The notes under the pieces: generated by a model
The model's database searches: none
Seen by the model: the letters and a program-made list of their open reading frames with translations, nothing else
Told to the model about the DNA's origin: nothing
Shown here: positions 30,606 to 39,810 of the stretch, piece by piece
Layout: every line of letters begins with the position of its first letter
Numbering within the stretch: position 1 is the first letter of the stretch
Made by a program: the position numbers and the translations under genes
NCBI RefSeq assembly: GCF_024347435.1
Contig: NZ_AP025480.1
Span: 1,054,001 to 1,118,000, forward strand
Direction of reading: 5' to 3'
DNA: 64,000 bases
Source of the DNA: Vibrio cyclitrophicus
GTDB taxonomy: Bacteria; Pseudomonadota; Gammaproteobacteria; Enterobacterales; Vibrionaceae

Positions 30606-31238
30606 ATGAATCAGTCGAAATTTATCGTGGTCGAAGGCCTTGAAGGCGCTGGCAAAAGCACAGCAATCAATGCCATCGTTGAGACATTAAAAGCGTCGGG
30701 TGTCGAGAATATTGTTAATACTCGCGAGCCGGGTGGTACGGTCTTAGCTGAAAAGATGCGCTCATTGGTTAAAGAAGAGCACGAAGGCGAGAAGCTTCAA
30801 GACATGACTGAATTGCTTCTGATGTACGCAGCACGTGTTCAATTAGTAGAGAACGTTATCAAGCCCGCACTCGACAGTGGTCAATGGGTATTGGGTGACC
30901 GTCATGATATGTCTTCACAGGCATACCAAGGTGGTGGTCGTCAGATCGCACGCACGACTATGGAATCACTGAAAGCAACTACACTAGGCGGCTTTAAGCC
31001 CGATCTAACGCTATATTTGGACCTAGACCCTAGAGTTGGGCTAGAGCGTGCTCGAGGTCGTGGTGAGCTTGATAGAATTGAAAAGATGGACATCTCATTT
31101 TTCGACCGCACGCGTGAGCGCTATCTAGAAATTGCAGAACAAGATGATTCTGTACTTGTGATTAATGCGCAGCAAGAAATTGAGCAAGTAGCCGCTGATA
31201 TTAAAGTCGCGCTAAGTGCTTGGCTAGATAAACAGTAG
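30606..31238 (+). CDS. tmk: Thymidylate kinase
   Basis: Phosphorylates dTMP to dTDP. The 210-residue protein has the P-loop [10 protein letters not shown] at 9-18, the TREPGGT substrate motif near 40-46, [15 protein letters not shown] and a LID region with [10 protein letters not shown]. The lid arginines put it in the E. coli-type class. The gap to holB is only six bases. Confidence 0.96.
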   Translation: MNQSKFIVVEGLEGAGKSTAINAIVETLKASGVENIVNTREPGGTVLAEKMRSLVKEEHEGEKLQDMTELLLMYAARVQLVENVIKPALDSGQWVLGDRHDMSSQAYQGGGRQIARTTMESLKATTLGGFKPDLTLYLDLDPRVGLERARGRGELDRIEKMDISFFDRTRERYLEIAEQDDSVLVINAQQEIEQVAADIKVALSAWLDKQ

Positions 31239-31244
31239 GTAGTC

Positions 31245-32210
31245 ATGGCTGAAGTGTATTCTTGGCTTGCTCCCGTATGGAGTGAGTGGAAAAAAAGTCT
31301 CGATGCAGAGCGCTTTCCCAATTCTGTTATTGTTAATGCGCCGGAAGGGCTTGGCGTTGATGCGCTGATTGGCCAACTTACTGCGTCATTAATGTGTACT
31401 AATTATGAAAGTGAGTCTTGTGGCTTTTGTCACAGCTGTGAGTTAATGAAGTCGGGAAGCCATCCTGACTTCCATGTACTCTCACCAGAAAAGGAAGGTA
31501 AGTCGATCACGGTTGACCAAGTGCGTGCGAGTAACCGCTGGGCCCAACAGTCTTCACAGCTAGGGGGTGTACGTGTCATCTTGCTTGAGCCTGCTGAAGC
31601 AATGAACGAATCTGCATCGAATGCGCTTTTAAAAACGCTGGAAGAGCCATCAAGCAAGTGTATTTTCATTCTTTCTACGCGTAACAGCCATCGCTTGATG
31701 CCAACTATCCTAAGTCGTTGCCAGCAATTTAATGTGGTGAGTCCTCAATTAGACGTTGGTTCTGCATGGTTAGATAATGAAGTGGGTAAAGCCGTTCCAC
31801 CGTATGTTCTAACACTGAATGACAACGCGCCTTTAAAAGCAAAGGTGATGTTTGAACAAGGTGGTGTTGATACTTCAACTAAAGCGCTAGATGGCTTTGT
31901 GAATGTTATCAAAGGTACTCAACCTGACATGTTAAAATTCTCTACAGAGCTTGGTAAAGACCCTTTGATTCAACTTGGTTGGTTATGGCATTTACTCTCC
32001 GATGTACAGAAGCTGCATTTCGGCTTGACCAATAAAGCTATTACACCAGGTGCGAAAGCACTGTTTGAGGTGATGTCTTACCAAAGTGCTTATGCCGCCT
32101 CGAATAAACTGCTGACATTGATTGAGAAGTTAAAACAACACCCTGGGCTCAATACGGAGCTACTCATAATGAATTGGCTAATTGCCACTTGCGAGGAAAC
32201 ATGTTCGTAG
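31245..32210 (+). CDS. holB: DNA polymerase III delta' subunit
   Basis: Clamp-loader subunit (321 residues) that helps open and load the sliding clamp. The N-terminal AAA+-like fold lacks a working P-loop, as usual for delta'. A four-cysteine zinc module (CTNYESESCGFCHSC) lies near residues 50-64. SNALLKTLEEP and the STRNSHRLMPTILSRCQ arginine-finger region (SRC) are intact. It overlaps the start of ycfH by ten bases. Confidence 0.93.
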   Translation: MAEVYSWLAPVWSEWKKSLDAERFPNSVIVNAPEGLGVDALIGQLTASLMCTNYESESCGFCHSCELMKSGSHPDFHVLSPEKEGKSITVDQVRASNRWAQQSSQLGGVRVILLEPAEAMNESASNALLKTLEEPSSKCIFILSTRNSHRLMPTILSRCQQFNVVSPQLDVGSAWLDNEVGKAVPPYVLTLNDNAPLKAKVMFEQGGVDTSTKALDGFVNVIKGTQPDMLKFSTELGKDPLIQLGWLWHLLSDVQKLHFGLTNKAITPGAKALFEVMSYQSAYAASNKLLTLIEKLKQHPGLNTELLIMNWLIATCEETCS

Positions 32211-32968
32211 ATTCCCATTGTCATTTAGACAAGCTAGATTACCAAGATTTACACACTAGTGTGGAAGATGTCGTTAACAAGGCAAAAGCAGCAAACGTTG
32301 AGCAGCTGCTTTCTGTTGGTGTGACACTAGATTCGTTCGAAAATATGCTCGATATGATCGCACCGTTTGATAACGTGAAAGCCTCTTGTGGTGTTCATCC
32401 TCTCGATGTAGAAAGCGATTTCTGTTTAGAAAGAATGCGCGAGTATGCGAGTAATCCAAAGGTTGTGGCGATTGGTGAAACTGGTCTTGATTATCACTAT
32501 CAGCCTGAGACTGCAGAGCTACAGCAACTACGATTTAAGCAACATGTAGAGCTCGCTGTAGAGCTTAATAAGCCATTAATCATTCACACTCGTAACGCTC
32601 GTGAAGACACGTTGGCTATTTTACGTGATGGCGGTGCTGAAAAGTGTGGCGGTGTTATTCACTGCTTCACTGAAGATCAATCGTTCGCTGAAGCAGCGAT
32701 GGAGTTAGGTTTTTATATATCAATTTCAGGAATCGTTACCTTTAAACAGGCCACAGAACTGAAAGAGGTTGTCAAGAATCTGCCTCTCGATAGGCTATTG
32801 ATTGAGACTGATTCTCCATACTTGGCACCAGTTCCATATCGTGGCAAACAGAATCAGCCTGCATATGTAGTAGAAGTTGCCGCATATATCGCGCAATTGA
32901 AAGGTTTGTCGATGAAAGAGGTTGCTGAACAAACGACCAGAAATTACCAAAAACTTTTTTTGCGATAA
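32201..32968 (+). CDS. ycfH: TatD-family metal-dependent hydrolase YcfH
   Basis: 255-residue TIM-barrel hydrolase, possibly a nuclease, with the metal ligands HCHLD at residues 5-9, GETGLDYHY, HTRNA and ETDSPYLAP. I choose the ATG at 32201, with GAGGAAAC directly upstream. It lies inside the holB end, and the product starts MFVDSHCHLD as in the family; a longer frame from 32174 adds nine unlikely residues. It closes the conserved operon and is followed by a terminator. Confidence 0.92.
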   Translation: MFVDSHCHLDKLDYQDLHTSVEDVVNKAKAANVEQLLSVGVTLDSFENMLDMIAPFDNVKASCGVHPLDVESDFCLERMREYASNPKVVAIGETGLDYHYQPETAELQQLRFKQHVELAVELNKPLIIHTRNAREDTLAILRDGGAEKCGGVIHCFTEDQSFAEAAMELGFYISISGIVTFKQATELKEVVKNLPLDRLLIETDSPYLAPVPYRGKQNQPAYVVEVAAYIAQLKGLSMKEVAEQTTRNYQKLFLR

Positions 32969-32986
32969 AAAACTACGTAAGTAAAT

Positions 32987-33011
32987 AAAAGGGAGCGAAA
33001 GCTCCCTTTTT
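32987..33011 (+). terminator. ycfH terminator
   Basis: AAAAGGGAGC-gaaa-GCTCCCTTTTT with a GNRA loop. Confidence 0.92.
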
Positions 33012-33412
33012 GTGTTTTTGATCACCAAAAGTGCGTTTTTTTTTAATGTTTACGAATTATGTTGAACTTGAGAGGGCTATTTATAACATTTGTAATTTTG
33101 TTACTAAAAATAACATTTACTCCTATTTTATTCACCCAGTAAAATAATAAGACCTTCAAAAAATATGTTTATTTTTCAGTGTATTAGACTCTTGTAAAGG
33201 ATTGCATTTCTAGATTTGACATGTGATCCAAGACGTGTTTTGAAACTAAATTTCGTAAGTGACTAGAAAGTTAGTTCCCCATCAATATATATTTAGCGGC
33301 AGAAAATATAATGCAATACATGGTTACATTTTCGCAGGGTGCTAACATAAAGGCTACGGGGGTGTGCCGTTAGAACCCATATAATTATTTTATCTTTATC
33401 AGGAGCATAAAC
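33012..33412 (+). promoter_or_regulatory. ptsG upstream region (about 400 bp)
   Basis: No open frame of note. It contains the inverted repeat listed separately as a candidate Mlc operator and a half-site TGTGA near 33221. The ribosome-binding region CAGGAGC lies seven bases before the ptsG ATG. The length suggests a long mRNA leader. Confidence 0.45.
33124..33146. promoter_or_regulatory. Candidate Mlc operator upstream of ptsG
   Basis: Perfect inverted repeat TATTTTA-N9-TAAAATA. Spacing and AT-rich arms resemble the Mlc operators known before E. coli ptsG. The mlc gene lies in the same window at 41579. Footprinting or a motif scan trained on vibrio Mlc sites would test it. Confidence 0.5.
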
Positions 33413-34843
33413 ATGTTTAAGAACCTTTTTGCTAGCCTGCAGAAAGTTGGTAAGTCTCTGATGCTACCAGTATCAGTTTTACCAGTTGCGGGTATTTTGC
33501 TAGGTGTCGGTGCAGCAGACCTTCCTTTCATTCCAGAAATTGTTTCAAACTTAATGGAACAAGCTGGTGGTTCAGTATTCGGTCAAATGGCACTACTGTT
33601 CGCAGTAGGTGTGGCACTTGGCTTTACTAACAACGATGGTGTAGCGGGTCTAGCTGCTATCGTTGGTTACGGCATCATGACTGCTACACTAGGCGTAATG
33701 GCCGGTGTAATGGGCGTTGATAAAATCGATACTGGTGTACTAGGTGGTATCCTAGTCGGTGGTGTTGCTGCTTGGGCATTCAACCGTTTCTTCCGTATTC
33801 AACTACCAGAATACCTGGGCTTCTTCGCTGGTAAGCGTGCTGTGCCAATCATCACAGGTTTCTCTGCGATTGGTCTAGCAATCCTACTTTCTGTAGTTTG
33901 GCCACCAGTTGGCGGCGCTATCTCTGCGTTCTCTGATTGGGCAGCTCACCAAAACCCACAAGTGGCGTTTGGTATTTATGGTATCGTTGAGCGTTCTCTG
34001 ATTCCATTTGGTCTTCACCACGTTTGGAACGTACCTTTCTTCTTCGAAGCTGGTACTTGTGTAAACGCAGCTGGTGAAACTCAAAACGGTGTTCTTACTT
34101 GTTACCTAGTTGCTGATGACGCATCTCGTGCTGCGGGCAATGGCTTCGGTCAGCTAGCTGGTGGTTACATGTTCAAGATGTTCGGTCTACCTGCTGCTGC
34201 AATCGCAATTGCACATTCGGCTAAACCTGAAAACCGCGCTAAAGTAATGGGCATCATGGCTTCTGCTGCGTTGACTTCATTCCTAACGGGTATCACTGAA
34301 CCAATCGAATTCTCATTCCTATTCGTTGCTCCTGTACTGTACGCAATCCACGCTCTACTAGCTGGTTCTGCTTACGTTCTTGCGAACACTCTAGGTTTTG
34401 TACACGGTACATCTTTCTCTCACGGTCTAATCGACTTCCTAGTTCTATCTGGCAATGCGTCTAAGATGGGTCTAATGGTTGTATGTGGTATTGGTTACGC
34501 TGCGATTTACTACATCGTATTCCGCACTGTGATTAAAGCTCTTGACCTTAAAACTCCAGGCCGTGAAGACGAAACTGAAGAAGAGTCAGTTGCTACTGGT
34601 TCTGAACTTGCTGGTGAGCTAGTTGCTGCATTTGGCGGTAAAGCTAACATCACTGGTCTTGACGCTTGTATTACTCGTCTACGTGTTGCAGTTGCTGATA
34701 CAGCTATTGTTGACCAAGACAAACTGAAGAAACTAGGTGCTGCTGGTGTAGTCGTAGTAGCTGGTGGCGTACAAGCTATCTTCGGTACTAAGTCTGACAA
34801 CCTTAAGACAGACATGGATGAGTGGATCCGTAACAACGGTTAA
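33413..34843 (+). CDS. ptsG: PTS glucose-specific EIICB component
   Basis: Glucose permease that phosphorylates sugar during uptake. The 476-residue protein has an EIIC membrane domain (about residues 1-385; [15 protein letters not shown] and [10 protein letters not shown] motifs), a short acidic linker, and the EIIB domain with phosphorylated C419 (LDACITRLR). The lack of a fused EIIA means phosphate comes from a separate Crr protein, as in E. coli. In enterics, dephospho-PtsG binds the repressor Mlc, whose gene is also in this window. It ends at a strong terminator. Confidence 0.97.
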   Translation: MFKNLFASLQKVGKSLMLPVSVLPVAGILLGVGAADLPFIPEIVSNLMEQAGGSVFGQMALLFAVGVALGFTNNDGVAGLAAIVGYGIMTATLGVMAGVMGVDKIDTGVLGGILVGGVAAWAFNRFFRIQLPEYLGFFAGKRAVPIITGFSAIGLAILLSVVWPPVGGAISAFSDWAAHQNPQVAFGIYGIVERSLIPFGLHHVWNVPFFFEAGTCVNAAGETQNGVLTCYLVADDASRAAGNGFGQLAGGYMFKMFGLPAAAIAIAHSAKPENRAKVMGIMASAALTSFLTGITEPIEFSFLFVAPVLYAIHALLAGSAYVLANTLGFVHGTSFSHGLIDFLVLSGNASKMGLMVVCGIGYAAIYYIVFRTVIKALDLKTPGREDETEEESVATGSELAGELVAAFGGKANITGLDACITRLRVAVADTAIVDQDKLKKLGAAGVVVVAGGVQAIFGTKSDNLKTDMDEWIRNNG

Positions 34844-34862
34844 TCACTGATTCAATAAATTG

Positions 34863-34888
34863 AAAGGAGGCCTTTAGGCCTCCTTTTT
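34863..34888 (+). terminator. ptsG terminator
   Basis: AAAGGAGGCC-ttta-GGCCTCCTTTTT, a perfect 10-bp stem. Confidence 0.92.
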
Positions 34889-35020
34889 GGTTTTTTGCTC
34901 TATGAAAGATCTTGATACGTTTAATCTCTGTGAGCTCAATCTGCTATCTTTAACTTTACGATGACACCACTGTTTGTGATTCATGTAACCTATCGTTTTT
35001 TAAAACAGTCTGAGAATATT

Positions 35021-35425
35021 ATGAAACATCGTTACTTGATCGGCCTTATGTGTTGCAGCGGGGTCTCGTTTGCCCATGCTTCTGAAGCTCCAGATTTAGA
35101 AGTTGGTCTCGCTATTGACCAAGACCTAAGTGTCGTTGTGGAGTTTGATCAGAAGTATCGCGCAACTATTGGCAATGACGGCGCTGCATTTGACTACATT
35201 TGGAAGCGTGGTCAGTTTGAGACGGAAGCTCCGTTGAGCTGGTATGTCGGTGCAGGTGCGTGGGCTGAATGGAATGATGACTTTGGTTTGCGAGTACCTT
35301 TAGGCGTGAAAGTGAATTTCTACGAAGGTTGGAATGCGTACGCACAAGTTCATCCTGAACTCGACATGTATAAAGGTGTTGAGTTACAAGTCGGTGGTGC
35401 ACTGGGTGTGACTTATAAGTTCTAA
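35021..35425 (+). CDS. Small secreted beta-barrel-like protein, unknown function
   Basis: 134-residue product starting MKHRYLIGLMCC with a cleavable signal peptide (about residues 1-20, cut after FAHA). The mature part has about 114 residues. It alternates polar and aromatic residues in short strands (VGLAIDQDLSVVVEF, WYVGAGAWAEW, LRVPLGVKVNF, WNAYAQVHPEL) and ends in YKF, a common outer-membrane C-terminus. This fits a small outer-membrane barrel or periplasmic beta protein; I do not recognise the family. A longer frame from 34961 would add 20 residues before the signal. It is convergent with another barrel gene across a terminator. Confidence 0.7.
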   Translation: MKHRYLIGLMCCSGVSFAHASEAPDLEVGLAIDQDLSVVVEFDQKYRATIGNDGAAFDYIWKRGQFETEAPLSWYVGAGAWAEWNDDFGLRVPLGVKVNFYEGWNAYAQVHPELDMYKGVELQVGGALGVTYKF

Positions 35426-35451
35426 AATGAACTTACACCGTTTTTAGAATG

Positions 35452-35478
35452 AAAAGGCCAGCATCGAGCTGGCTTTTT
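35452..35478. terminator. Terminator between the two small barrel genes
   Basis: AAAAGGCCAGC-atcga-GCTGGCTTTTT stem with flanking T-runs, between convergent frames. Confidence 0.82.
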
Positions 35479-35498
35479 CGTTTTATCAGCTACCGTAA

Positions 35499-36092
35499 TT
35501 AGAACGTAAAACTGAGTCCGACATTGGCTTGGAATTGGTTCATCCAATCAGTATCAAAGCGGATAATACACTCTTGACCCGTACTAGGGATGTAACACAC
35601 ACCAGATGTGTCGTTATCGACAACCGTACCTAGCCAACGCACCTGGGTGTTCAGCGCTAAGCGGTCGCTAAACTTGTATTCCAAGCCGCCAAAGATTGAG
35701 GTTGAGAATCCATACTTGTCCTTCGCCCAATCCACATCAACGTATGATGCCCCGAGACCTAGCCCTAGGTAGCCAGATAACATAGGCGATGCAGGGTAGT
35801 AGATACTGCTTTGAAAGTGCAAGTATTGGATTGAGGAGCTAAGATCCAGCGATTCTAACTCAGAGCTTTGGTTGGAATAGAAAAAACCGATACGTCCTTT
35901 TTCTAATGGGGTTTCTATTGCGAAGGTGAAGTTTTCTGAGCCTTCCATGTCAAAGGTTTTACCATCCTGGTCTTCGACACTGCCACCACCGGTATAACCT
36001 ACCATGGGAGTAATGATGATCTCTGGAGACGCATATACGCCCGACACGGAGAAAAACGCAATTAAGGCCATCATATTTACGTTGTTATTCAT
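35499..36092 (-). CDS. Outer-membrane beta-barrel protein, unknown role
   Basis: 197-residue product. A signal peptide (about residues 1-22, cut after VYA) is followed by alternating amphipathic strands such as ITPMVGYTGGGS, FTFAIETPL, GRIGFFYSN, LSGYLGLGLGASYVDV and FGGLEYKF. The C-terminal Phe (VGLSFTF) is typical of BamA-inserted barrels. An eight-strand barrel of the OmpA/OmpW size class is likely. Two cysteines near residues 170 and 178 could form a loop disulfide. The start at 36092 has AAGGAT upstream, unlike the longer frame from 36110. Substrate or partner unknown. Confidence 0.72.
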   Translation of the reverse strand: MNNNVNMMALIAFFSVSGVYASPEIIITPMVGYTGGGSVEDQDGKTFDMEGSENFTFAIETPLEKGRIGFFYSNQSSELESLDLSSSIQYLHFQSSIYYPASPMLSGYLGLGLGASYVDVDWAKDKYGFSTSIFGGLEYKFSDRLALNTQVRWLGTVVDNDTSGVCYIPSTGQECIIRFDTDWMNQFQANVGLSFTF

Positions 36093-36237
36093 GAGTATAT
36101 CCTTATCCATACACTTACTAATTGTGATGGTTACATCAATATTGTGCGACTAATTTCGACGATTCTTGAAGATACTTCACACACCTGATAGTACTTAAAT
36201 AGAGACTCAACAAATTAATAATAAGCCAGAGGTGTCT

Positions 36238-36327
36238 ATGGACCATAATCTGAAAAATGCCCTACAAATAACGGTGTTAATTTACACAATCATTCTTTCA
36301 TTTGGTTTTATTGCGATTGGTAGTTAA
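36238..36327 (+). CDS. 29-residue single-pass membrane protein (YnhF-like)
   Basis: A short frame with a good ribosome-binding site (AGAGGTG, six bases upstream) encodes MDHNLKNALQ followed by about 18 hydrophobic residues, ending IAIGS. The layout (polar start with one Lys, then a single membrane span, 29 residues) matches E. coli YnhF, a small membrane protein of unknown function. The frame ends at TAA 42 bases before the patatin-like gene and could share its transcript. It is too short for standard gene calling; translation is inferred. Confidence 0.6.
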   Translation: MDHNLKNALQITVLIYTIILSFGFIAIGS

Positions 36328-36369
36328 TACCATTTATCGTGAGGCTGGGTTTTCATACTCAGGGTATTA

Positions 36370-37581
36370 ATGAATAGTGGGCTCATAACCAATATTGATA
36401 CAGCAATAGACTTGGATTATTACGCTAAGTTTATTGCTGGAAAAACAGCACTGGTCGCTCAAGGTGGCGGACAGAGAAGTATTTTTACTTCTGGAGTGCT
36501 GGATGCCTTTCTTCTTTCTAATTTTGACCCCTTTGATGAATTTTTTGGTACTTCCGCAGGTGCTTTAAATTTATGTGCCTATCTGTGCCGTGATAAAGGC
36601 CTAGGCCGTTCTTTTGTTCTCGATCTCACCACAGCACCAGAATTCTTTAATCTGTTTTCTTACATAAGACATCGTAAGAACTTAGGGTTAGAGTGGGCGT
36701 TGGAGCAGATCATGGCTTACCCATATAAGCTCGATCTTGATTTGGGGCGACAAACCCTGGGCGCTCGACAACTCTTTGCTGCGGTAACCGACTCGAAAGA
36801 CCTTCAAGACCATTACTTCCCTTTGCTGGGTGAAGATTGGTATAAAGTGATGATTGCAACGTGCGCCATCCCTCGTTTATACAATGATGAAATACTGATT
36901 GGTAATGGAACATACGTAGACGGTGGTGTTTCGGCTGCTATTCCTGTGCAAGAAGCTTGGCGCCGTCAGGCTCGATCTATTGTTGTCATTAGAACCGAAC
37001 CTACCTTTGAGTCGAATGTTGACTTACCCATTCAGGATCACAATAAGCCAATTTTAGCGAAGAGCAACAGAGCCTCTGTAGAAGAACTTGAGTGGTTTCG
37101 TGGTTCGTTGAATAATGTTCAAGGTCATTGGCAACAAAAAGTAGACCAATGGAAAACCGATTGGAGCTCGTTCTTTCAACAACAAATTTTGAGTTCAAAA
37201 GAGCAAAAGCGCGACAGGGTACATTTGGATCTTTTAAATGGCGGTCGATGGTTGTTTGGTGCTGATGATATCTATCGTTTAAGCCATTTGATTGGTGATA
37301 AGTTTGATTCAGGCTTAGCTGATATGTTGATGGTTCATTATCAAACTTACTCGCTAACTCAAAACTTTCTTAACTCACCACCCGATGATGCGTTTGTGGT
37401 CCAGATAGCACCTAGTCAGCCGCTTAAATCGAGTTCATTAATGAGTGACAAAGAAGATTTGCTACATGACTACGAATTGGGTTTAGAGGCGGGTTACCGA
37501 TTTGTCGAAACTTATACGTCAACAGAGAACGCTCGTAGTTCACACATGTCACAGCTTGCCACCAGCGTTGTTGATAAATAA
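36370..37581 (+). CDS. Patatin-like phospholipase family protein (YjjU-like)
   Basis: 403-residue acyl hydrolase. The oxyanion hole AQGGGQR lies near residues 30-36, the nucleophile elbow G-T-S-A-G near 60-64 and the catalytic Asp in the DGG motif (YVDGGVSAAIPV) near 185. These form the Ser-Asp dyad of bacterial patatins. There is no signal peptide, so it is probably cytoplasmic or peripheral. A C-terminal domain of about 150 residues has no motif I can name. It follows the 29-residue peptide gene and ends at a hairpin that now also marks the edge of a group II intron. Confidence 0.83.
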   Translation: MNSGLITNIDTAIDLDYYAKFIAGKTALVAQGGGQRSIFTSGVLDAFLLSNFDPFDEFFGTSAGALNLCAYLCRDKGLGRSFVLDLTTAPEFFNLFSYIRHRKNLGLEWALEQIMAYPYKLDLDLGRQTLGARQLFAAVTDSKDLQDHYFPLLGEDWYKVMIATCAIPRLYNDEILIGNGTYVDGGVSAAIPVQEAWRRQARSIVVIRTEPTFESNVDLPIQDHNKPILAKSNRASVEELEWFRGSLNNVQGHWQQKVDQWKTDWSSFFQQQILSSKEQKRDRVHLDLLNGGRWLFGADDIYRLSHLIGDKFDSGLADMLMVHYQTYSLTQNFLNSPPDDAFVVQIAPSQPLKSSSLMSDKEDLLHDYELGLEAGYRFVETYTSTENARSSHMSQLATSVVDK

Positions 37582-37625
37582 TGCTCGCAGGCAATAAGTA
37601 GTTAGACCGACAATATTTTGAAGTG

Positions 37626-37663
37626 AAAAAGGGTTATTGAACTTGGTTCGATAACCCTTTTTT
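37626..37663 (+). terminator. Terminator of the patatin-like gene, abutting the intron
   Basis: AAAAAGGGTTAT-TGAAC-ttg-GTTCG-ATAACCCTTTTTT, an almost perfect long stem. The last T of the run is the base before the presumed intron 5' end. Confidence 0.88.
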
Positions 37664-39758
37664 GTTTGCCCAGCGAAGCTGGCAAACCCGTCAGGTTGAA
37701 AGAAACCTGAATCACCCCGACTGAGGGGAAGATAATCCGAATCGCAAGGGCGTTGTTGGCTAACGGCAGGGTCTGAAGGAAGCGATAGGAAGTTAGCAGT
37801 ACACAACGCAAGTAAACCTGCTTCGGCAGTATAGGTGGGTAAGCGTCCGAAATAGCGCGAAGCCCTATACTCAGTCAGACCTATGCTGTGCTTGAGGGTG
37901 GCATTGTTAACAGGGAGCCAGTGCAGTAACTGGGGAAGCCTGACACCACATCCAGACAGTCTGGAAGCACAAACTCGAAGCGAAAGCTAAGAGGTGTGTT
38001 GGTGCGAGGTGGCAGATGAATCCGTAGTAGTGAGTAAGGCTAAGCCAGAGAAGCCCAGTAATGGTGTGGAGGAGAAAACTTAGCTGACCAGCAGCATCAA
38101 GTCTGATGGAGCACTGAAATGCCAAAAGCACTCAGTGTTGCGAAGGGAGGAAGTACACTTTAAGTCTGTGATGAACAGATGTTTTTTTTTTTTCAGTGAT
38201 ACCCAAACCGAATCGCTATCGGGGTATTCCTAGTTTGGTTGATTGTGGAAGCAAGATACTGCGCTAAGAAACCGTATAGGGGAGTAACTCTGACTCACTT
38301 CAGTAAATTGCCACTGAGCTAGAAGGCTGAACAGCAGAGAGAAATAACACCCACGCTGAAGATGAAACACCTGTCCCCACACAGCACACAATCCAAGGAG
38401 AGAAAGTGCGAGTTTATTACAGCTTATATGGTCATCTACTCAACAAAGAGAGGCTGTATAAAGGGTTTAAAAAGGTAAAGAAAGCGAAAGGCGCGGCTGG
38501 AATAGATGAGCAGAGCCTGAGCAACTACGCCGAAAATCTGAGTGATAACCTCGATCAACTCCTCTCTGAACTTAAAACCAAGCAATACAAACCTCAGCCA
38601 GTCAAACGGGTAGAGATACCCAAAGAAGACGGAGGGGTGCGATTGCTCGGGATCCCAACAGTTAGGGATAGAGTTGTCCAACAAGCGCTCAACGATATCC
38701 TCACCCCCATCTTCGAAGAGCAATTTCACCCATCAAGTTTTGGGTATAGGCCGAATCGAAGCTGTCACGATGCAATCAACAAATCCACGATGTTCATCCG
38801 GCGTTACGGGTTACAACACGTTGTAGATATGGACTTGTCGAAGTGCTTTGACAAACTCGACCACGAGTTGATTATCAAAAGCATCAGAAAACGAGTCACA
38901 GATAGCAGTGTATTAGAGCTGATAAAACAGTTTCTAAAAAGTGGGGTGATGATAGACGGTAGTTGGCAGGAGACAGAGCTAGGAAGTCCACAAGGTGGTG
39001 TTATCAGTCCTTTGATAGCCAATATCTACCTTGATGCGTTCGATCAGGAAATGCGAAAGCGCGGCCATAGGATCGTTCGTTATGCGGATGACATACTCAT
39101 CTTCTGTCGTAGCAAGGCAGGGGCAGAGAATGCCCTTGCACAAGCGACGAAGATCTTAGAAGGAGAGCTTAAACTCACAGTGAACCAGACGAAATCACAT
39201 ATAGCGCACAGCAGTGATGGCGTGAAGTTTTTAGGTGTAGAAATCGGGAGTCAATTTACCCGCATTCAAACTAAAAAACTGAAAGTGTTCAAAAGCAAGT
39301 TAAAGCGAATGACGAAGCGAGGGTGCGGTAAGCCACTTGAGCAAGTCATAAAAGATCTAAACCCAGTGTTAAGAGGGTTCAGCCAATACTTCAGGATCAC
39401 CAATAGCAGCAGGGAGTTCTCAAGACTAGCAGGATGGCTACGAAGAAGACTGCGTAGTATCCAGTTGAAACTTTGGAAGAAGCCTCAACGCTTACATCGA
39501 AAGTTAAAACAGTTAGGGTATAAGCCGCCGTTCCAGCATATCTCAATGACAAGTTGGGTCAGTGCAGCGAGTCCACTATCAAGCTATGCGATGCCAAATC
39601 AATGGTTTAATGACCAAGGATTGGTAAATCTTGGGACAATAAGGACAGGGTATGTGTTCAGCCAATATGCTGAATGGAAGTGTGCATGAGCCGTATACGA
39701 GGTCCGTACGTACGGTTCTGTGAGAGGGATGAGGCGGTAACGCCTCACCCTACTCGAT
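37664..39758 (+). mobile_element. Group II intron with encoded reverse transcriptase
   Basis: A roughly 2.1-kb ribozyme element. Its 5' part (37664-38405) has no frame and is full of short paired arms, as expected for domains I-III. The RT frame follows in domain IV. The catalytic domain V is at 39688-39718 (GAGCCG...TACGGTTC arms), and domain VI at about 39722-39758 has the GAGGCG/CGCCTC stem, ending in CTACTCGAT. Both ends are inferred. The 5' start reads GTTTG rather than the usual GTGYG. The insertion directly after a terminator hairpin and the lack of an endonuclease domain resemble group IIC behaviour, but I cannot assign the class with certainty. Confidence 0.82.
38406..39689 (+). CDS. 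ltrA: Group II intron reverse transcriptase/maturase
   Basis: 427-residue LtrA-type protein that splices and mobilises its host intron. RT blocks are visible: KAKGAAGIDEQSL, RLLGIPTVRDRVVQQAL, SSFGYRPNRSCHDAI, DLSKCFDKLDH, GSPQGGVISPLIANIYLD and the active-site YADD (RYADDILIF). A maturase (X) domain follows, with RRRLRSIQLKLWKK. No HNH endonuclease region is present, so mobility should depend on nicked or single-stranded target DNA. The start is GTG at 38406 with AAGGAG seven bases upstream. The stop codon overlaps the first bases of ribozyme domain V. The frame appears intact. Confidence 0.95.
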   Translation: MRVYYSLYGHLLNKERLYKGFKKVKKAKGAAGIDEQSLSNYAENLSDNLDQLLSELKTKQYKPQPVKRVEIPKEDGGVRLLGIPTVRDRVVQQALNDILTPIFEEQFHPSSFGYRPNRSCHDAINKSTMFIRRYGLQHVVDMDLSKCFDKLDHELIIKSIRKRVTDSSVLELIKQFLKSGVMIDGSWQETELGSPQGGVISPLIANIYLDAFDQEMRKRGHRIVRYADDILIFCRSKAGAENALAQATKILEGELKLTVNQTKSHIAHSSDGVKFLGVEIGSQFTRIQTKKLKVFKSKLKRMTKRGCGKPLEQVIKDLNPVLRGFSQYFRITNSSREFSRLAGWLRRRLRSIQLKLWKKPQRLHRKLKQLGYKPPFQHISMTSWVSAASPLSSYAMPNQWFNDQGLVNLGTIRTGYVFSQYAEWKCA

Positions 39759-39810
39759 GTTTTCTTAATTTTATGCCTAAACCTAGGATTCTAGACTCTA
39801 GTGATTAGAC

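Noticed and set aside
33200..33260. CRP site upstream of ptsG
   Set aside because: Only the left half TGTGA is present; the right half lacks TCACA, so it is too weak to list as a site.
37549..38131. Minus-strand frames in the 5' part of the intron
   Set aside because: This region is structured ribozyme RNA; the frames have no start signals and no protein similarity that I recognise.
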